Positions 35,162 through 44,983 of a stretch of 64,000 bases of DNA are shown here, one piece after another (within the stretch, counting starts at the first letter, position 1; each line of letters begins with the position of its first letter). The stretch is from Dyella lipolytica (lineage in GTDB: Bacteria > Pseudomonadota > Gammaproteobacteria > Xanthomonadales > Rhodanobacteraceae): positions 124,001 through 188,000 of the forward strand of contig NZ_BSNQ01000003.1 of NCBI RefSeq assembly GCF_030160075.1. The letters run 5' to 3'. The position numbers and the translations under genes were made by a program. The notes beneath the pieces are model-generated. The model made no database searches and had not been told where the DNA came from. It saw only the letters and a list, made by a program, of their open reading frames with translations.

Positions 35162-36991
35162 TCAGGCGCCGCGCGAGGCCTTCTTGCGATCGTTCTCTGT
35201 GAGATGCTTCTTGCGCAAGCGGATTTCCTTGGGCGTGATCTCCACCAGCTCGTCGTCGTCGATGAAATCCAGCGCCTGTTCCAGCGAGAACTTGATCGCC
35301 GGGGTCAGCTGGATCGCGTCGTCCTTGCCCGAGGCGCGCATGTTGGTCAGCGGCTTGGGCTTGATCGCGTTGACGGTGAGATCGTTGTCCTTCGCATGGA
35401 TGCCAACCAGCTGGCCTTCATAGACCGAGTCGCCTTCCGCCGCGAACAGCTTGCCGCGATCTTGCAGCGGGCCGAGCGAGTAGGCCGGGGTGGTACCGCC
35501 GGCGTTGGCGATCATCACGCCGTTGAGGCGCTTGGCGATCTGGCCATCTTCCTTCGGACCGTAGTGGTCGAACACGTGGAACAGCAGGCCCGAGCCCTGG
35601 GTGAGCGTCTTGAACTGGTTCTGGAAGCCGATCAGGCCGCGCGCCGGGATCTGGTATTCGAGGCGCACGCGACCCTTGCCGTCCGACTCCATGTTCTTCA
35701 GTTGGCCCTTGCGGATGCCAAGGCGCTCCATCACCGGTCCCTGGTGAATTTCCTCGACGTCGACCACGAGTTGTTCGATCGGCTCCATCTTCTGGCCGTC
35801 GATCTCTTTGATGATCACTTCCGGACGCGACACGGCGAGCTCGTAGCCTTCGCGGCGCATGTTCTCGATCAGCACTGACAGATGCAATTCACCGCGACCG
35901 GAGACGAGGAATTTGTCGGCATCGGAGCCTTGCTCGACCTTCAGGGCCACGTTGTGCACCTGTTCGCGGTCCAGACGATCCTTGAGCTGGCGGCTGGTCA
36001 GGAACTTGCCGCCCGAGAGATCCTTGCTGCCGGCGAACGGCGAGTTGTTGACCTGGAAGGTCATGCTGATCATCGGCTCGTCGACGGTCAGCGCTGGCAG
36101 CGCTTCCGGGGTGTCCAGCGCGCAGATGGTGTCGGAGATGGTCAGATCCTGGATGCCGGAGATGGCGACGATGTCGCCCGCTTCGGCGCTGTCTTGCTCG
36201 ATGCGCTCCAGGCCCATGAAGCCGAGCACCTGCAGCACCTTGCCCTGGCGCTTCTTGCCTTCGCGGTTGATCACGGCGACCGGCATGTTCTTCTTCAACG
36301 CGCCGCGCTGGATGCGGCCAATGCCGATCACGCCGACGAAGTTGTTGTAGTCCAGCTGGCTGATGCGCATCTGGAACGGGCCGTCGGGGTCGACTTCCGG
36401 CTTCGGCGCGTGGTCCATGATGGCCTGGTATAGCGGCGTCATGTCACCTTCGCGGGCCGAGTCATCGAGGCTTGCATAGCCGTTCAGCGCCGAGGCGTAA
36501 ACGATCGGGAAGTCCATCTGCTCGGCGGTGGCGCCGAGGCGATCGAACAGGTCCCACACTTGGTCGACGACCCACTGCGGACGGGCGCCCGGGCGGTCGA
36601 TCTTGTTGATAACGACGATCGGCTTGAAACCCATCGCGAACGCCTTCTGCGTCACGAAGCGGGTCTGCGGCATCGGGCCGTCCATCGCGTCGACCAGGAT
36701 CAGCACGGTATCGACCATCGACAGCACGCGCTCCACCTCGCCACCGAAGTCGGCGTGGCCTGGGGTGTCGACGATGTTGATGCGGTTTTCTTTCCATTTG
36801 ATGGCGGTGTTCTTCGCCAGAATGGTGATGCCGCGCTCCTTTTCCTGGTCGTTGCTGTCCATCACGCGTTCGGCCAGCACGGTGCGTTCGGACAGGGTGC
36901 CCGACTGCTTCAGCAGCTGATCGACGAGGGTGGTTTTGCCATGGTCGACGTGGGCGACGATGGCGATATTGCGCAGGTTTTCGATGGACAT
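35162..36991 (-). CDS. typA: Translational GTPase TypA/BipA
   Basis: A 609-residue ribosome-binding GTPase of the EF-G family, acting in 50S assembly and stress growth. The G1 motif is [15 protein letters not shown], switch [18 protein letters not shown], and G4 [13 protein letters not shown]. The switch I region [17 protein letters not shown] is intact. The C-terminal BipA-specific region runs to [10 protein letters not shown]. Length and motifs are standard for the family. It is monocistronic, with a TATAAT-like element upstream and a clear terminator downstream. Confidence 0.97.
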   Translation of the reverse strand: MSIENLRNIAIVAHVDHGKTTLVDQLLKQSGTLSERTVLAERVMDSNDQEKERGITILAKNTAIKWKENRINIVDTPGHADFGGEVERVLSMVDTVLILVDAMDGPMPQTRFVTQKAFAMGFKPIVVINKIDRPGARPQWVVDQVWDLFDRLGATAEQMDFPIVYASALNGYASLDDSAREGDMTPLYQAIMDHAPKPEVDPDGPFQMRISQLDYNNFVGVIGIGRIQRGALKKNMPVAVINREGKKRQGKVLQVLGFMGLERIEQDSAEAGDIVAISGIQDLTISDTICALDTPEALPALTVDEPMISMTFQVNNSPFAGSKDLSGGKFLTSRQLKDRLDREQVHNVALKVEQGSDADKFLVSGRGELHLSVLIENMRREGYELAVSRPEVIIKEIDGQKMEPIEQLVVDVEEIHQGPVMERLGIRKGQLKNMESDGKGRVRLEYQIPARGLIGFQNQFKTLTQGSGLLFHVFDHYGPKEDGQIAKRLNGVMIANAGGTTPAYSLGPLQDRGKLFAAEGDSVYEGQLVGIHAKDNDLTVNAIKPKPLTNMRASGKDDAIQLTPAIKFSLEQALDFIDDDELVEITPKEIRLRKKHLTENDRKKASRGA

Positions 36992-37298
36992 GAGGTAAGA
37001 GGCTCGGGCGAGCTATAAGGCCGCCGTGCAGATTTCGGTAGGGTTAACCTGCAGATTATACGGACTTATGTGACAGCTTGCTTGACGTCGCCTTAAGTCG
37101 GTTCAGTCCTTAAGACCGTGAAAGCCTCAGGCCGTCGGTTTTCTACCTATCCCCGGCGAGCAGAGGGGGCACTTTTGACCCAGTTCCACCAGCAAGCGGG
37201 GGACGTGGGAAGGGGGCTCTTAGCAAAAGCTCACCCTGCGCCCATCTACGGAGCAGGGGAAGGTCAGGGAGAGGACCAGAATCGCGCCCCCCAAGCGA
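36992..37298. other. Intergenic region upstream of typA
   Basis: About 300 bases with no gene. The typA promoter probably lies near its right-hand part (TATAAT-like box at 37055-37060 on the minus strand). The rest has no recognisable element. Confidence 0.5.
37055..37060 (-). promoter_or_regulatory. -10 element of the typA promoter
   Basis: TATAAT on the minus strand, about 64 bases upstream of the typA ATG. No good -35 hexamer is visible at 16-18 bases, so promoter strength is uncertain. Confidence 0.4.
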
Positions 37299-38693
37299 TT
37301 AGACGATTCCGGTCAGATAGAACACCGCGATGACCAAAAATACCGCAAGCGTCTTCAGACAGGTGATCGCAAAAATGTCTTTATACGATTGTTTGTGTGT
37401 AAGTCCGCAGACGGCAAGCAGGGTGATGACCGCACCGTTGTGAGGCAAGGTATCCATGCCGCCCGACGCCATCGAGGCGACACGATGCAGCACTTCGGGC
37501 GAGATGCCCGCGGTGTGAGCAGCCGCAATGAAATCGTTCGCCATGGCCGCGAGCGCGATCGACAAGCCGCCGGAAGCGGAGCCGGTGATACCAGCGAGTG
37601 TGGTGACCGTAACCGCCTCATTGACGAGCGGATTGGGAATCGCCTTGAGCGCATCACGAATCACCACAAAACCGGGTAACGCGGCAATCACGGCGCCGAA
37701 GCCGTATTCGGATGCGGTATTCATCGAGGCCAGCAGCGCACCAGCGATCGCTGCCTTGCTACCTTCGGCGAACTTCGTCCGGAGTGTGTTGAAGCCGAAC
37801 ACAAAGACCAGAAGAATGCCTACGAGCAGGGCGCCTTCGACCGCCCAGATGGCGATCACTGGCGACATGTCGATACTCAAGGGTTTTGCGAGCCCCGGCA
37901 GCGCGACGTCGTAACTTTCTTTGCCGTAGTGGGCCTTGATCAATTCAGTGAAAAGATAATTGAACACGCTCACTGCCACGAGCGGAAGGATCGCGATCCA
38001 TGGATTGACCGGACGCTCTTGCGACTTCGGCTCCGGCTCGTTGCTGTGTCCGGTGCCATAGCCTTCGTTCGCGGCGATGGCTTGACGCCGACGCCATTCC
38101 AGATAGGCGGTGCCGGCGATAAAGATAAACAAGCCGCCGATCGTACCGAGCCATGGCGCCGCGTATACGGTGGTCTTGAAGTGCACGGTTGGAATGATGT
38201 TCTGGATCTGCGGGGTGCCCGGCAGCGAATCCATGGTGAAGGTAAGCGCGCCGAGCGCAAGCGTGCCCGGTATCAGACGTTTCGGGATGTCGCTTTGCTT
38301 GAACATTTCGCAGGCGACCGGATACATCGCAAATACGACGACGAATAGCGAAACGCCGCCGTACGTGAGTAGACCGCAAACCAAGACAGTCGCGATGATC
38401 GCGCGCTTTCGGCCGACCAGGCCGATGACCGCCGAGACGATCGATTTGGAGAACCCCGACAGTTCGATCACCTTGCCAAACACTGCGCCGAGCAAGAAGA
38501 CGGGGAAATAGTTTTTGACGAAGCCGACCATCTTGTCCATGAACAGGCCGGAGAAAATCGGCGCCACAGCGGACGGGTCGGTTAACAGCACCGCGAGCAG
38601 AGCGGCAAGGGGCGCGAACAGAATCACACTGTAGCCGCGATAGGCCACAAACATGAGAAAAGCGAGTGCGGCAAGGCAGACCAGGAAACTCAT
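37299..38693 (-). CDS. GntP-family gluconate/sugar-acid permease
   Basis: A 464-residue inner-membrane carrier with about 12-14 hydrophobic helices. VFLLGAVFGKVIELSGFSKSI, then TYGGVSLFVVVFAMYPVA and MDSLPGTPQIQNIIPT are typical GntP-family signatures, as is ASGGMDTLPHNGAVITLL near the C-terminus. The family imports gluconate and related hydroxy acids with protons; here the substrate is unknown. It is divergent from a porin gene followed by an alcohol dehydrogenase, suggesting a small uptake-and-oxidation module. Confidence 0.88.
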   Translation of the reverse strand: MSFLVCLAALAFLMFVAYRGYSVILFAPLAALLAVLLTDPSAVAPIFSGLFMDKMVGFVKNYFPVFLLGAVFGKVIELSGFSKSIVSAVIGLVGRKRAIIATVLVCGLLTYGGVSLFVVVFAMYPVACEMFKQSDIPKRLIPGTLALGALTFTMDSLPGTPQIQNIIPTVHFKTTVYAAPWLGTIGGLFIFIAGTAYLEWRRRQAIAANEGYGTGHSNEPEPKSQERPVNPWIAILPLVAVSVFNYLFTELIKAHYGKESYDVALPGLAKPLSIDMSPVIAIWAVEGALLVGILLVFVFGFNTLRTKFAEGSKAAIAGALLASMNTASEYGFGAVIAALPGFVVIRDALKAIPNPLVNEAVTVTTLAGITGSASGGLSIALAAMANDFIAAAHTAGISPEVLHRVASMASGGMDTLPHNGAVITLLAVCGLTHKQSYKDIFAITCLKTLAVFLVIAVFYLTGIV

Positions 38694-39024
38694 TAAGGGT
38701 ACCCGCTTCGAAATAGATTAGAGGTGGTTGCGCACGCCACGAGAATCCGCGCGCTCGGGCACGTAGTCGCTTACGTGAAAAGGCATGCCGCCAAAAATGC
38801 CAGCAACTCTTTCGTAACCCAGTGGCAGCTAGCCGGATGGTATGCAAATCCGGTGGGGGCGATATTGGACTTAAGCCCAATAGGGACTGTGCGGAATAGT
38901 CCGTACGATGACTATCGTCGTACCAACGCATAACGCTTCATCGTTGGATGATTAGTGCGATTGCGAGAGTTCAACGCGTCGCTTCATATCTCTAATCCCA
39001 ACATCAAACTCAAGGATGAGATCG
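38694..39024. other. Divergent regulatory region
   Basis: Holds the control regions of the GntP and porin genes. A dyad gtacga-N9-tcgtac is at 38903-38923 and could be an operator. No short gene was supportable. Confidence 0.5.
38903..38923. promoter_or_regulatory. Possible operator dyad
   Basis: Arms gtacga and tcgtac with a 9-base spacer, between divergent transport genes. The related palindrome tcgtacga occurs at 42386-42393, upstream of the 3-hydroxybutyrate oligomer hydrolase gene and close to the NarL-type regulator gene. Confidence 0.35.
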
Positions 39025-40410
39025 ATGAGTCATTCCTATGTGCCTCGGACTTGTTCCGCCGGCAAGCCCACCATCTCTTCAACGTGCAAGGCGATGCTAG
39101 CTGTCGTTGCCGGCTTGTCGGCAACCGGCTTCGCCGGTAACGCCATGGCTGCCGAAGACACCAGCTTGACCTGGAATGGCATCACGCTTTACGGCGTTGT
39201 CGACGTCGGATTGGCACACCAAACCCACGGCACTCCAACGACCGCTGAATTTTATCCGAGCGCGGAGTGGGTGATCTCCAAGAACAGCAACAAGTCGATC
39301 ACGTCGATTGTGTCGAACCCCATGAGTCAATCGAGGCTTGGTCTGCGCGGCCTCGAACCGTTGAACGACCAGTTCTCGTTCGTTTTCAATGTGGAAATGG
39401 GATTTGACCCGACGTCAGGCGCACTTGCCGATGCTCCTGGGTCTTTGACGAAAAACAATGGCGTGGCGCTGGAGAATCAGAGATCGGCGGGCGATGGGAG
39501 TCGCGCCGGTCAGATCTTCAATGGTCAAGCGGTCGCGGGGTTCAGTTCAAAGGATTACGGTACCGTCGTATTCGGCCGCAACACCACCGTTCTCCTCGAC
39601 AATATCGTCAAGTACGACCCGATGAACGGTTCCTACGCGCTTTCGCTCATCGGGTATTCGGGTGTGACGTCGGGTATGGGCAGCACGGAAAATGCGCGCC
39701 TCGACGACTCGGTCAAGTACACCTACAAGTACGACATGTTTCGCGTCGGAGCGCTGTACCAGTTCGGCAACGCCGATACCAGTCCGGGTAAGGCATACCA
39801 AGCCAACGTTGGCCTTGACTACGGCGGCTTCTCGGCCGACGCCGTGTATGGGCACAAGAACACCGCCATATCATTGGCGTCACTCAGCGCGGCTCAGGTC
39901 GTGACACTGCCTACCAACTCACTGGCGGCGACGATTTCCGACAACACCTCGTACACGCTGGATGCAAGCTATGCCACCGGCCCCTTCAAAGTGTCTGGAG
40001 GTTACGAGCACATCAAGTACGAAAATCCATCGAATCCGCTTGCGGCGGGTTTTGCCGGTTTGGGTGGCTATTGGGTTGGCGTCACCAACAACACCGCGTT
40101 TCCGAAACCCAAGGTGTTGCAGGTGTACTGGCTAGGCGCGAAATACAATTTCACGAATGATTTCGATATCACCGGCGCCTGGTACCACTACGACCAGAAC
40201 GCTTATGGCGTGGTGAAATGTTCGAATGACAGCGCTGCCAATTGCAGTGGTGCGGAGAATGTTTATTCGGTGCGCCTGGACTACCGCTTTACCAAGCGCT
40301 TCGACGTCTACGCAGGCCTGCAGAACTCGAAAGTATCGAATGGCTTGGCAAGCGGATTCCTGAATAGGTCAACCCTCGCCACGGTGACTGGTTTGCGTTA
40401 CCAGTTCTAG
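39025..40410 (+). CDS. Gram-negative porin of Burkholderia type
   Basis: A 461-residue outer-membrane porin. The start at 39025 follows AAGGATGAG. The signal ends at about residue 43 (AGNAMA-AED). LTWNGITLYGVVDVGLAHQTHG and SRLGLRGLEPLNDQFSFVFN are characteristic of general trimeric porins of betaproteobacteria (Porin_4/OmpC-like group). GLEPL replaces the common GxEDL. The C-terminus is GLRYQF with terminal Phe. Such porins are less usual in Xanthomonadales, so transfer with the adjacent permease and dehydrogenase is possible. It probably admits the GntP substrate. Confidence 0.88.
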   Translation: MSHSYVPRTCSAGKPTISSTCKAMLAVVAGLSATGFAGNAMAAEDTSLTWNGITLYGVVDVGLAHQTHGTPTTAEFYPSAEWVISKNSNKSITSIVSNPMSQSRLGLRGLEPLNDQFSFVFNVEMGFDPTSGALADAPGSLTKNNGVALENQRSAGDGSRAGQIFNGQAVAGFSSKDYGTVVFGRNTTVLLDNIVKYDPMNGSYALSLIGYSGVTSGMGSTENARLDDSVKYTYKYDMFRVGALYQFGNADTSPGKAYQANVGLDYGGFSADAVYGHKNTAISLASLSAAQVVTLPTNSLAATISDNTSYTLDASYATGPFKVSGGYEHIKYENPSNPLAAGFAGLGGYWVGVTNNTAFPKPKVLQVYWLGAKYNFTNDFDITGAWYHYDQNAYGVVKCSNDSAANCSGAENVYSVRLDYRFTKRFDVYAGLQNSKVSNGLASGFLNRSTLATVTGLRYQF

Positions 40411-40477
40411 CAAGCGGTGTCGAAGTGCCGATCTTGTTGGAGTCATCGATGGCTAGTGCTCACTCGCAGTTGGCAGG

Positions 40478-41638
40478 ATGAACGCATTCCGGTTTCAAAC
40501 AGTACCCACCATGGTTGTCGAGTTTGGCGCTGCGCGCCGTCTCGGTGCTTTGTTGCGCACGCAATTTCCGTCGCTCACGCGCCTGTGTGTGGTGACGGAT
40601 GGTTTTCTTCATAAGAGTGGACTGTTGGATCAGGCGCTTGCCGATCTCTCGGCGCATGGCTGGAATGCCACGGTGATCGACGACGTGGTCGCCGATCCAC
40701 CCGAGCACATCGTGCTCGACGCGACATCGCGGGCGCGTGAGGCCAGTGCGGAGATCGTGCTGGGACTCGGCGGCGGTTCGTCGATGGACGTGGCGAAGCT
40801 GATCGCCGTGCTGGCTCCACAGGATCAGCAAGCACTCAGCGAGATGTACGGTGTGAACAAAGTCACCGTGTCACGCCTGCCGCTCGTGCAGATGCCGACC
40901 ACTGCAGGCACCGGCTCCGAAGTCACGGCCGTGTCGATCGTAACGGTGGGCGAGGCGAAGAAGTTGGGCGTGGTCGCGCCGCAACTGGTCGCCGATCTGG
41001 CGGTTCTCGATGCGGAACTCACGCTCGGGCTGCCTGTCGTTGCGACCGCGGCAACCGGCATCGACGCGATGGTTCACGCGATCGAGGCGTACACGTCCGC
41101 GCATTTGAAAAATCCCGTGTCCGACATGCTGGCGGTCAAGGCGCTGGAACTGCTGTGGCGTAATTTGTTGCCCGCGTGCGAGAACGGCCAGAATCGCGAG
41201 GCGCGCGAAGCGATGTTGCTTGGCGCGGCGTTCGCCGGCCAGGCGTTCGCCAATTCGCCGGTGGCCGCCGTGCATGCGCTTGCGTATCCGATCGGCGGCA
41301 TTTATCACGTCCCGCACGGCCTCTCAAATGCGCTCGTGCTGCCGCATGTGTTGCGGTTCAACGCTGAGGCAGCGGCGCACCTGTACGCGGAACTCGCGGA
41401 CGTGATCGTGCCCGGTATGACGGGCAGTGCCCGAAGCAAGACGCTGACGTTAATCGAACGGCTCGAACTGATGATTGCCGCGACCGAGATCCCGGTTCGG
41501 TTGCGCGATGTCGGCATCGAACGTAGCGGGCTAAAAAGGATGGCGAGCGACGCGATGTTGCAGACGCGGCTTCTGATGAACAACCCTCGGTCTGTTACCG
41601 AGGCTGATGCGTTGGCAATTTATAGCGCTGCGTTCTAA
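40478..41638 (+). CDS. Iron-containing alcohol dehydrogenase
   Basis: A 386-residue group III dehydrogenase. The nucleotide-binding loop is LGLGGGSSMDVAKLIA (about residues 93-108), followed by PTTAGTGSEVTAVSIV. Metal ligands are visible in GIDAMVHAIEAY (Asp and His) and in AVHALAYPIGGIYHVPHGLSNA (two His). It would oxidise or reduce a small alcohol/aldehyde with NAD(P). It follows the porin by 67 bases and probably shares its transcript. A hydroxy-acid or lactaldehyde-type substrate would fit the permease, but this is inference. Confidence 0.88.
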   Translation: MNAFRFQTVPTMVVEFGAARRLGALLRTQFPSLTRLCVVTDGFLHKSGLLDQALADLSAHGWNATVIDDVVADPPEHIVLDATSRAREASAEIVLGLGGGSSMDVAKLIAVLAPQDQQALSEMYGVNKVTVSRLPLVQMPTTAGTGSEVTAVSIVTVGEAKKLGVVAPQLVADLAVLDAELTLGLPVVATAATGIDAMVHAIEAYTSAHLKNPVSDMLAVKALELLWRNLLPACENGQNREAREAMLLGAAFAGQAFANSPVAAVHALAYPIGGIYHVPHGLSNALVLPHVLRFNAEAAAHLYAELADVIVPGMTGSARSKTLTLIERLELMIAATEIPVRLRDVGIERSGLKRMASDAMLQTRLLMNNPRSVTEADALAIYSAAF

Positions 41639-42321
41639 TCGGCGCGGAACGATGGAATCCGTCCCGCTTCGCTCAAGTCCAGTGACCGCAACAACACACT
41701 AGCCTGTGTGCGGTTACGTACTTCGAGTTTCTCGAAGATGGCGGTGGCATGCGCCTTCACCGTGCGTTCTTGGATGCTGAGTCGATCGGCGATCTGCTTG
41801 TTCATCAAGCCTTCGGCCAGCAGGCCGAGCACACGATATTGCTGTTGAGTCAGTCGCGCGAGTCGCGCCGTGAGATCCGCATCGGCCGGATTGCTGGGTG
41901 GTGCGGCGATACTGCGCGCCAGCGCTGGCGGCGACCAGTTGCCGCAGTTCAGTACCGCGGCCACCGCCTCGCTGATCTCGCCAGGAGCAGCGCTTTTCGG
42001 AATAAAACCCGCAGCGCCGTGATCAAGTACGCGCCTTACTACCTGCGGTTCGTCGTGCGCCGACACCACTAGTACGGCGACGCCGGGATGCTGTCCGCGC
42101 AGTGTGGCCAGACCGGAAAGGCCATGGCTGCCGGGCATGTGCAAGTCCAGCAATACCAGGTCGATATCGGGATCGGTGGAAAGTGCGTGGAGTACGCCAG
42201 GCAGGTCGCTGGCTTCCAGCACATCGCAGGCATCGAGATGTTCGCTGGCGGCCTGGCGCAGCGCGGCGCGGAATAAGGGATGGTCGTCAGCGATCAGCAA
42301 GCGGGTCATCGAGTGGGCCAT
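41635..42321 (-). CDS. NarL/FixJ-type response regulator
   Basis: A 228-residue two-component regulator. The receiver has LLIADDHPLFRAAL, the phospho-acceptor Asp in LVLLDLHMPGSHG, and the conserved Lys in GFIPKSAAPGE. The C-terminal LuxR HTH is YRVLGLLAEGLMNKQIADRL followed by ERTVKAHATAIFEKL. Its stop overlaps the end of the convergent dehydrogenase gene by four bases. No histidine kinase is nearby, so the partner is encoded elsewhere. Relatives of this type often control alcohol or acid oxidation genes, which suits the context. Confidence 0.88.
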   Translation of the reverse strand: MAHSMTRLLIADDHPLFRAALRQAASEHLDACDVLEASDLPGVLHALSTDPDIDLVLLDLHMPGSHGLSGLATLRGQHPGVAVLVVSAHDEPQVVRRVLDHGAAGFIPKSAAPGEISEAVAAVLNCGNWSPPALARSIAAPPSNPADADLTARLARLTQQQYRVLGLLAEGLMNKQIADRLSIQERTVKAHATAIFEKLEVRNRTQASVLLRSLDLSEAGRIPSFRAD

Positions 42322-42508
42322 AGCGGCAGTCGGTCATTGCGTCGCGATGAAAGAACGACGAGGTTGAAAAGGGTATGTTGTACTTTCGTACGATAGCCCG
42401 GCGCAGCAGGCTTGCTAGGGTAGGTGATGAATATCCGTACAAGTCCGATAGGGTTGTGCGTTAGTGCTGGTCGTCTGTGCGGTACGGACGTCTTTGACGG
42501 AGTCTTCG

Positions 42509-44260
42509 ATGCAAAGGATCGATTTCGTGCAGGGCGAGGTGAGCGTCACCGCGCATCGCGATCATGATGACCTGCTCAGCGCAGGACTGGGCCTGGCGGG
42601 ATTAAAGGGTGCGGCGGCGCCATTTGTGGACGCACGGCATCCCACCGTGCAGGACTTGCGCCGGCGAGCGATCCAAACTAGCTGGAAGGGCATCGCCGAT
42701 CTGGGGGCGCTCGGTGGCTACGGTACGGTCTACGGTGCAGTTCCGGATGTGCCCGGACGGGAATACCAGGCGCTTGCGAAAATCCCCAATGCACACGCGC
42801 CGCATCGTGTGTTGCTGCAAGTGCCCGATCACTTCGACATGGCGCGACGTTGCCTGGTGGTAACGGCATCGTCTGGCTCGCGCGGTATCTATGGCGCGAT
42901 TGCGCTTGCTGGCGCGTGGGGTTTGCCGCGCGGTTGTGCGGTCGCCTATACGGACAAGGGCATGGGATCAGGCTACTTCGATGTCTCCGACGACAGCGGC
43001 GTGGCGTTGGATGGGCGGCGTGCAAAGCGCGGCACCGCGATGCTGGAATTCGAACCCTTGGCATCGAAAGGCGAAGGCATCGCGGTCAAGCATGCGCATT
43101 CCGGCGACAACCCTGAGGCTGATTGGGGTCGGCATGTGTTGCAGGCTGCGCAGTTCGGGTTGGCGATGCTGGATCGCGCATTTCCGGATCAGGCACCTTT
43201 CACGCCGCAGAATACAAAAATCATTGCGACCGGTTTATCCAATGGCGGCGGCGCGGTGTTGCAGGCGGCGGGCCTCGATGAGCAGCACATGCTGGCTGGC
43301 GTGGTGGCGCTCGAACCGAACGTGCATACGCCCGGTAGCGGTCGTGCCTTGTACGACTATGCGACCGAAGGAGCGGTGTGGCTGCCCTGCGCTCTGGTAG
43401 ATGCACGCTTCGCCTCCACACCCTTCGCGCGCGATGCGCACGGAGCACCTCACGCGGCGTGGACCGCTCGCTGCGCAAGCCTCCATGCGCAAGGCCAACT
43501 GAAGGCGACCACACTCGATGGGCAAGCCGTGGAAGCCTACGAACATCTGCGCAGTACCGGCTGGACCGAGCAGGCGATGGCCGCCGCGGCATTGTCTACG
43601 GCGTTCGATTTATGGCGTGCCATCGGTTCGGCGAATGCCTCGGCGTATCTGCGTCGAGGTGTTGACGACATGCCTTGCGGCTACCGTTACCAAGCCACCG
43701 GCACCCATGGCAAACCCGGTGTGGCCGATGATGCGACGCGCGCGAGCTGGTGGGCGGATGCGTCGGGCATTCCCCCTGGCAATGGTGTTGGATTATTCGG
43801 CGGTACCGACAGCAGCGCCGATCCGCAGCTCGTCGGCATCGCATGCCTGCGTCGTCTCTGGACGGGCGACGATGCGGATGCCCGCGCACTGCATGCGTCC
43901 GTCCGGGCACTCGCCGCGCGATTGCCGCGCAAAGATCTTCCGCTATGGGTGCTGCATGGTGCCGACGACGGCCTGTTGCCGACGGCTTTGACTTCCGAGC
44001 CTTATGTGGCGTGGTTGCGTACCGAAGGACGCCAGCCCTTGTACTGGAAAGTGCCCCACGCGCAGCACTTCGACGCCTTCCTGGCCTTGCCGGGCTTCGG
44101 CGAAAAGCATCTACCGCTGCTGCCTTACGGCTATGTCGCGCTGGATCGGCTCTGGGCCCATCTCTACCAGGGACAAGCCTGGCCGACCGACTTGCCGACC
44201 CCGGCCGTCACCCCACGCGGCGCGGGCGCTCTACGGCCGGAGATGCTGGGCCTGCATTGA
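42509..44260 (+). CDS. D-(-)-3-hydroxybutyrate oligomer hydrolase
   Basis: A 583-residue esterase that cuts 3-hydroxybutyrate oligomers released from polyhydroxybutyrate. The start follows GGAG. The family N-terminus is visible in LLSAGLGLAGLKG. RCLVVTASSGSRGIYGAIA and GSGYFDVSDDSGVALDG follow. The Ser nucleophile is in IATGLSNGGGAVLQAA (about residue 250). PLWVLHGADDGLLPT and VPHAQHFDAFLALPGFG near the end hold the likely Asp and His. Unlike many relatives it lacks an obvious signal peptide, suggesting a cytoplasmic enzyme. No PHB genes adjoin it. Confidence 0.85.
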   Translation: MQRIDFVQGEVSVTAHRDHDDLLSAGLGLAGLKGAAAPFVDARHPTVQDLRRRAIQTSWKGIADLGALGGYGTVYGAVPDVPGREYQALAKIPNAHAPHRVLLQVPDHFDMARRCLVVTASSGSRGIYGAIALAGAWGLPRGCAVAYTDKGMGSGYFDVSDDSGVALDGRRAKRGTAMLEFEPLASKGEGIAVKHAHSGDNPEADWGRHVLQAAQFGLAMLDRAFPDQAPFTPQNTKIIATGLSNGGGAVLQAAGLDEQHMLAGVVALEPNVHTPGSGRALYDYATEGAVWLPCALVDARFASTPFARDAHGAPHAAWTARCASLHAQGQLKATTLDGQAVEAYEHLRSTGWTEQAMAAAALSTAFDLWRAIGSANASAYLRRGVDDMPCGYRYQATGTHGKPGVADDATRASWWADASGIPPGNGVGLFGGTDSSADPQLVGIACLRRLWTGDDADARALHASVRALAARLPRKDLPLWVLHGADDGLLPTALTSEPYVAWLRTEGRQPLYWKVPHAQHFDAFLALPGFGEKHLPLLPYGYVALDRLWAHLYQGQAWPTDLPTPAVTPRGAGALRPEMLGLH

Positions 44261-44339
44261 TCCTTTCATGGCGGTATTCTTACCGATTAGCCGCCCGGCC
44301 TCCCGGGCGTCCCGTTCGAATACCGACTAAGGAATACCC

Positions 44340-44849
44340 ATGGCCATCAACGTCACGATCACCACCAACCGCGGCCCGATCCATTTGCGCCTGCATGACG
44401 ACAAGACACCCGTCACCGTGGCGAGCTTCGTCAACCTGGCGCGTCGCGGCTATTACGATGGTTTGTCGTTCCATCGCGTGATCCCCGATTTCATGGTCCA
44501 GGGCGGTTGCCCGGAAGGTAGCGGCCGTGGCGGCCCGGGCTATCGTTTCGAGGACGAATTCCACGGCTCGCTGCGCCACGACAAGCCGGGCGTGCTGTCG
44601 ATGGCCAACGCCGGTCCGCGCACCAATGGCAGCCAGTTTTTCATCACCCACGGCGCGACACCGTGGCTGGACGGCAAGCACAGCGTGTTCGGCGAAGTGG
44701 TGTCGGCGGACGATCAGGCCGTGGTCGATGCCATCAAGCAGGGCGACACGATCGAGAAAGTCATCGTGGAAGGCGATGTGGATGCGCTGCTGGCCAAGCA
44801 GGCCGAGCGCGTGACGGAATGGAACCAGGTGCTCGACCAAAAAGGCTGA
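44340..44849 (+). CDS. ppiB: Peptidyl-prolyl cis-trans isomerase B (cyclophilin)
   Basis: A 169-residue cytoplasmic cyclophilin. [20 protein letters not shown] starts the fold. [19 protein letters not shown] holds the catalytic Arg and Phe, and [25 protein letters not shown] is the classic active-site loop. There is no signal peptide, in contrast to the second cyclophilin at 50042-50716. It catalyses proline isomerisation during protein folding. It is followed by a strong terminator. Confidence 0.95.
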   Translation: MAINVTITTNRGPIHLRLHDDKTPVTVASFVNLARRGYYDGLSFHRVIPDFMVQGGCPEGSGRGGPGYRFEDEFHGSLRHDKPGVLSMANAGPRTNGSQFFITHGATPWLDGKHSVFGEVVSADDQAVVDAIKQGDTIEKVIVEGDVDALLAKQAERVTEWNQVLDQKG

Positions 44850-44872
44850 GCTGCTTGCTAAATGCTTGAATC

Positions 44873-44905
44873 AAAGCCGCCACGGTATGCCCTGGCGGCT
44901 TTTTT
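44873..44905 (+). terminator. Rho-independent terminator of ppiB
   Basis: The stem aaagccgcca/tggcggcttt with a 10-base loop ends in a T-run. Confidence 0.88.
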
Positions 44906-44983
44906 CACGACTTTGTTACCTACGTGTAGCCGACGGCGACATAGAATCAAACGGTTGGATCCCCCATTCAAAGGAGTGCTGTG

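Noticed and set aside
37945-38931. Second frame overlapping the GntP permease gene
   Set aside because: It is on the same strand in another frame, Arg/Pro-rich and without membrane helices, while the permease frame has intact family signatures.
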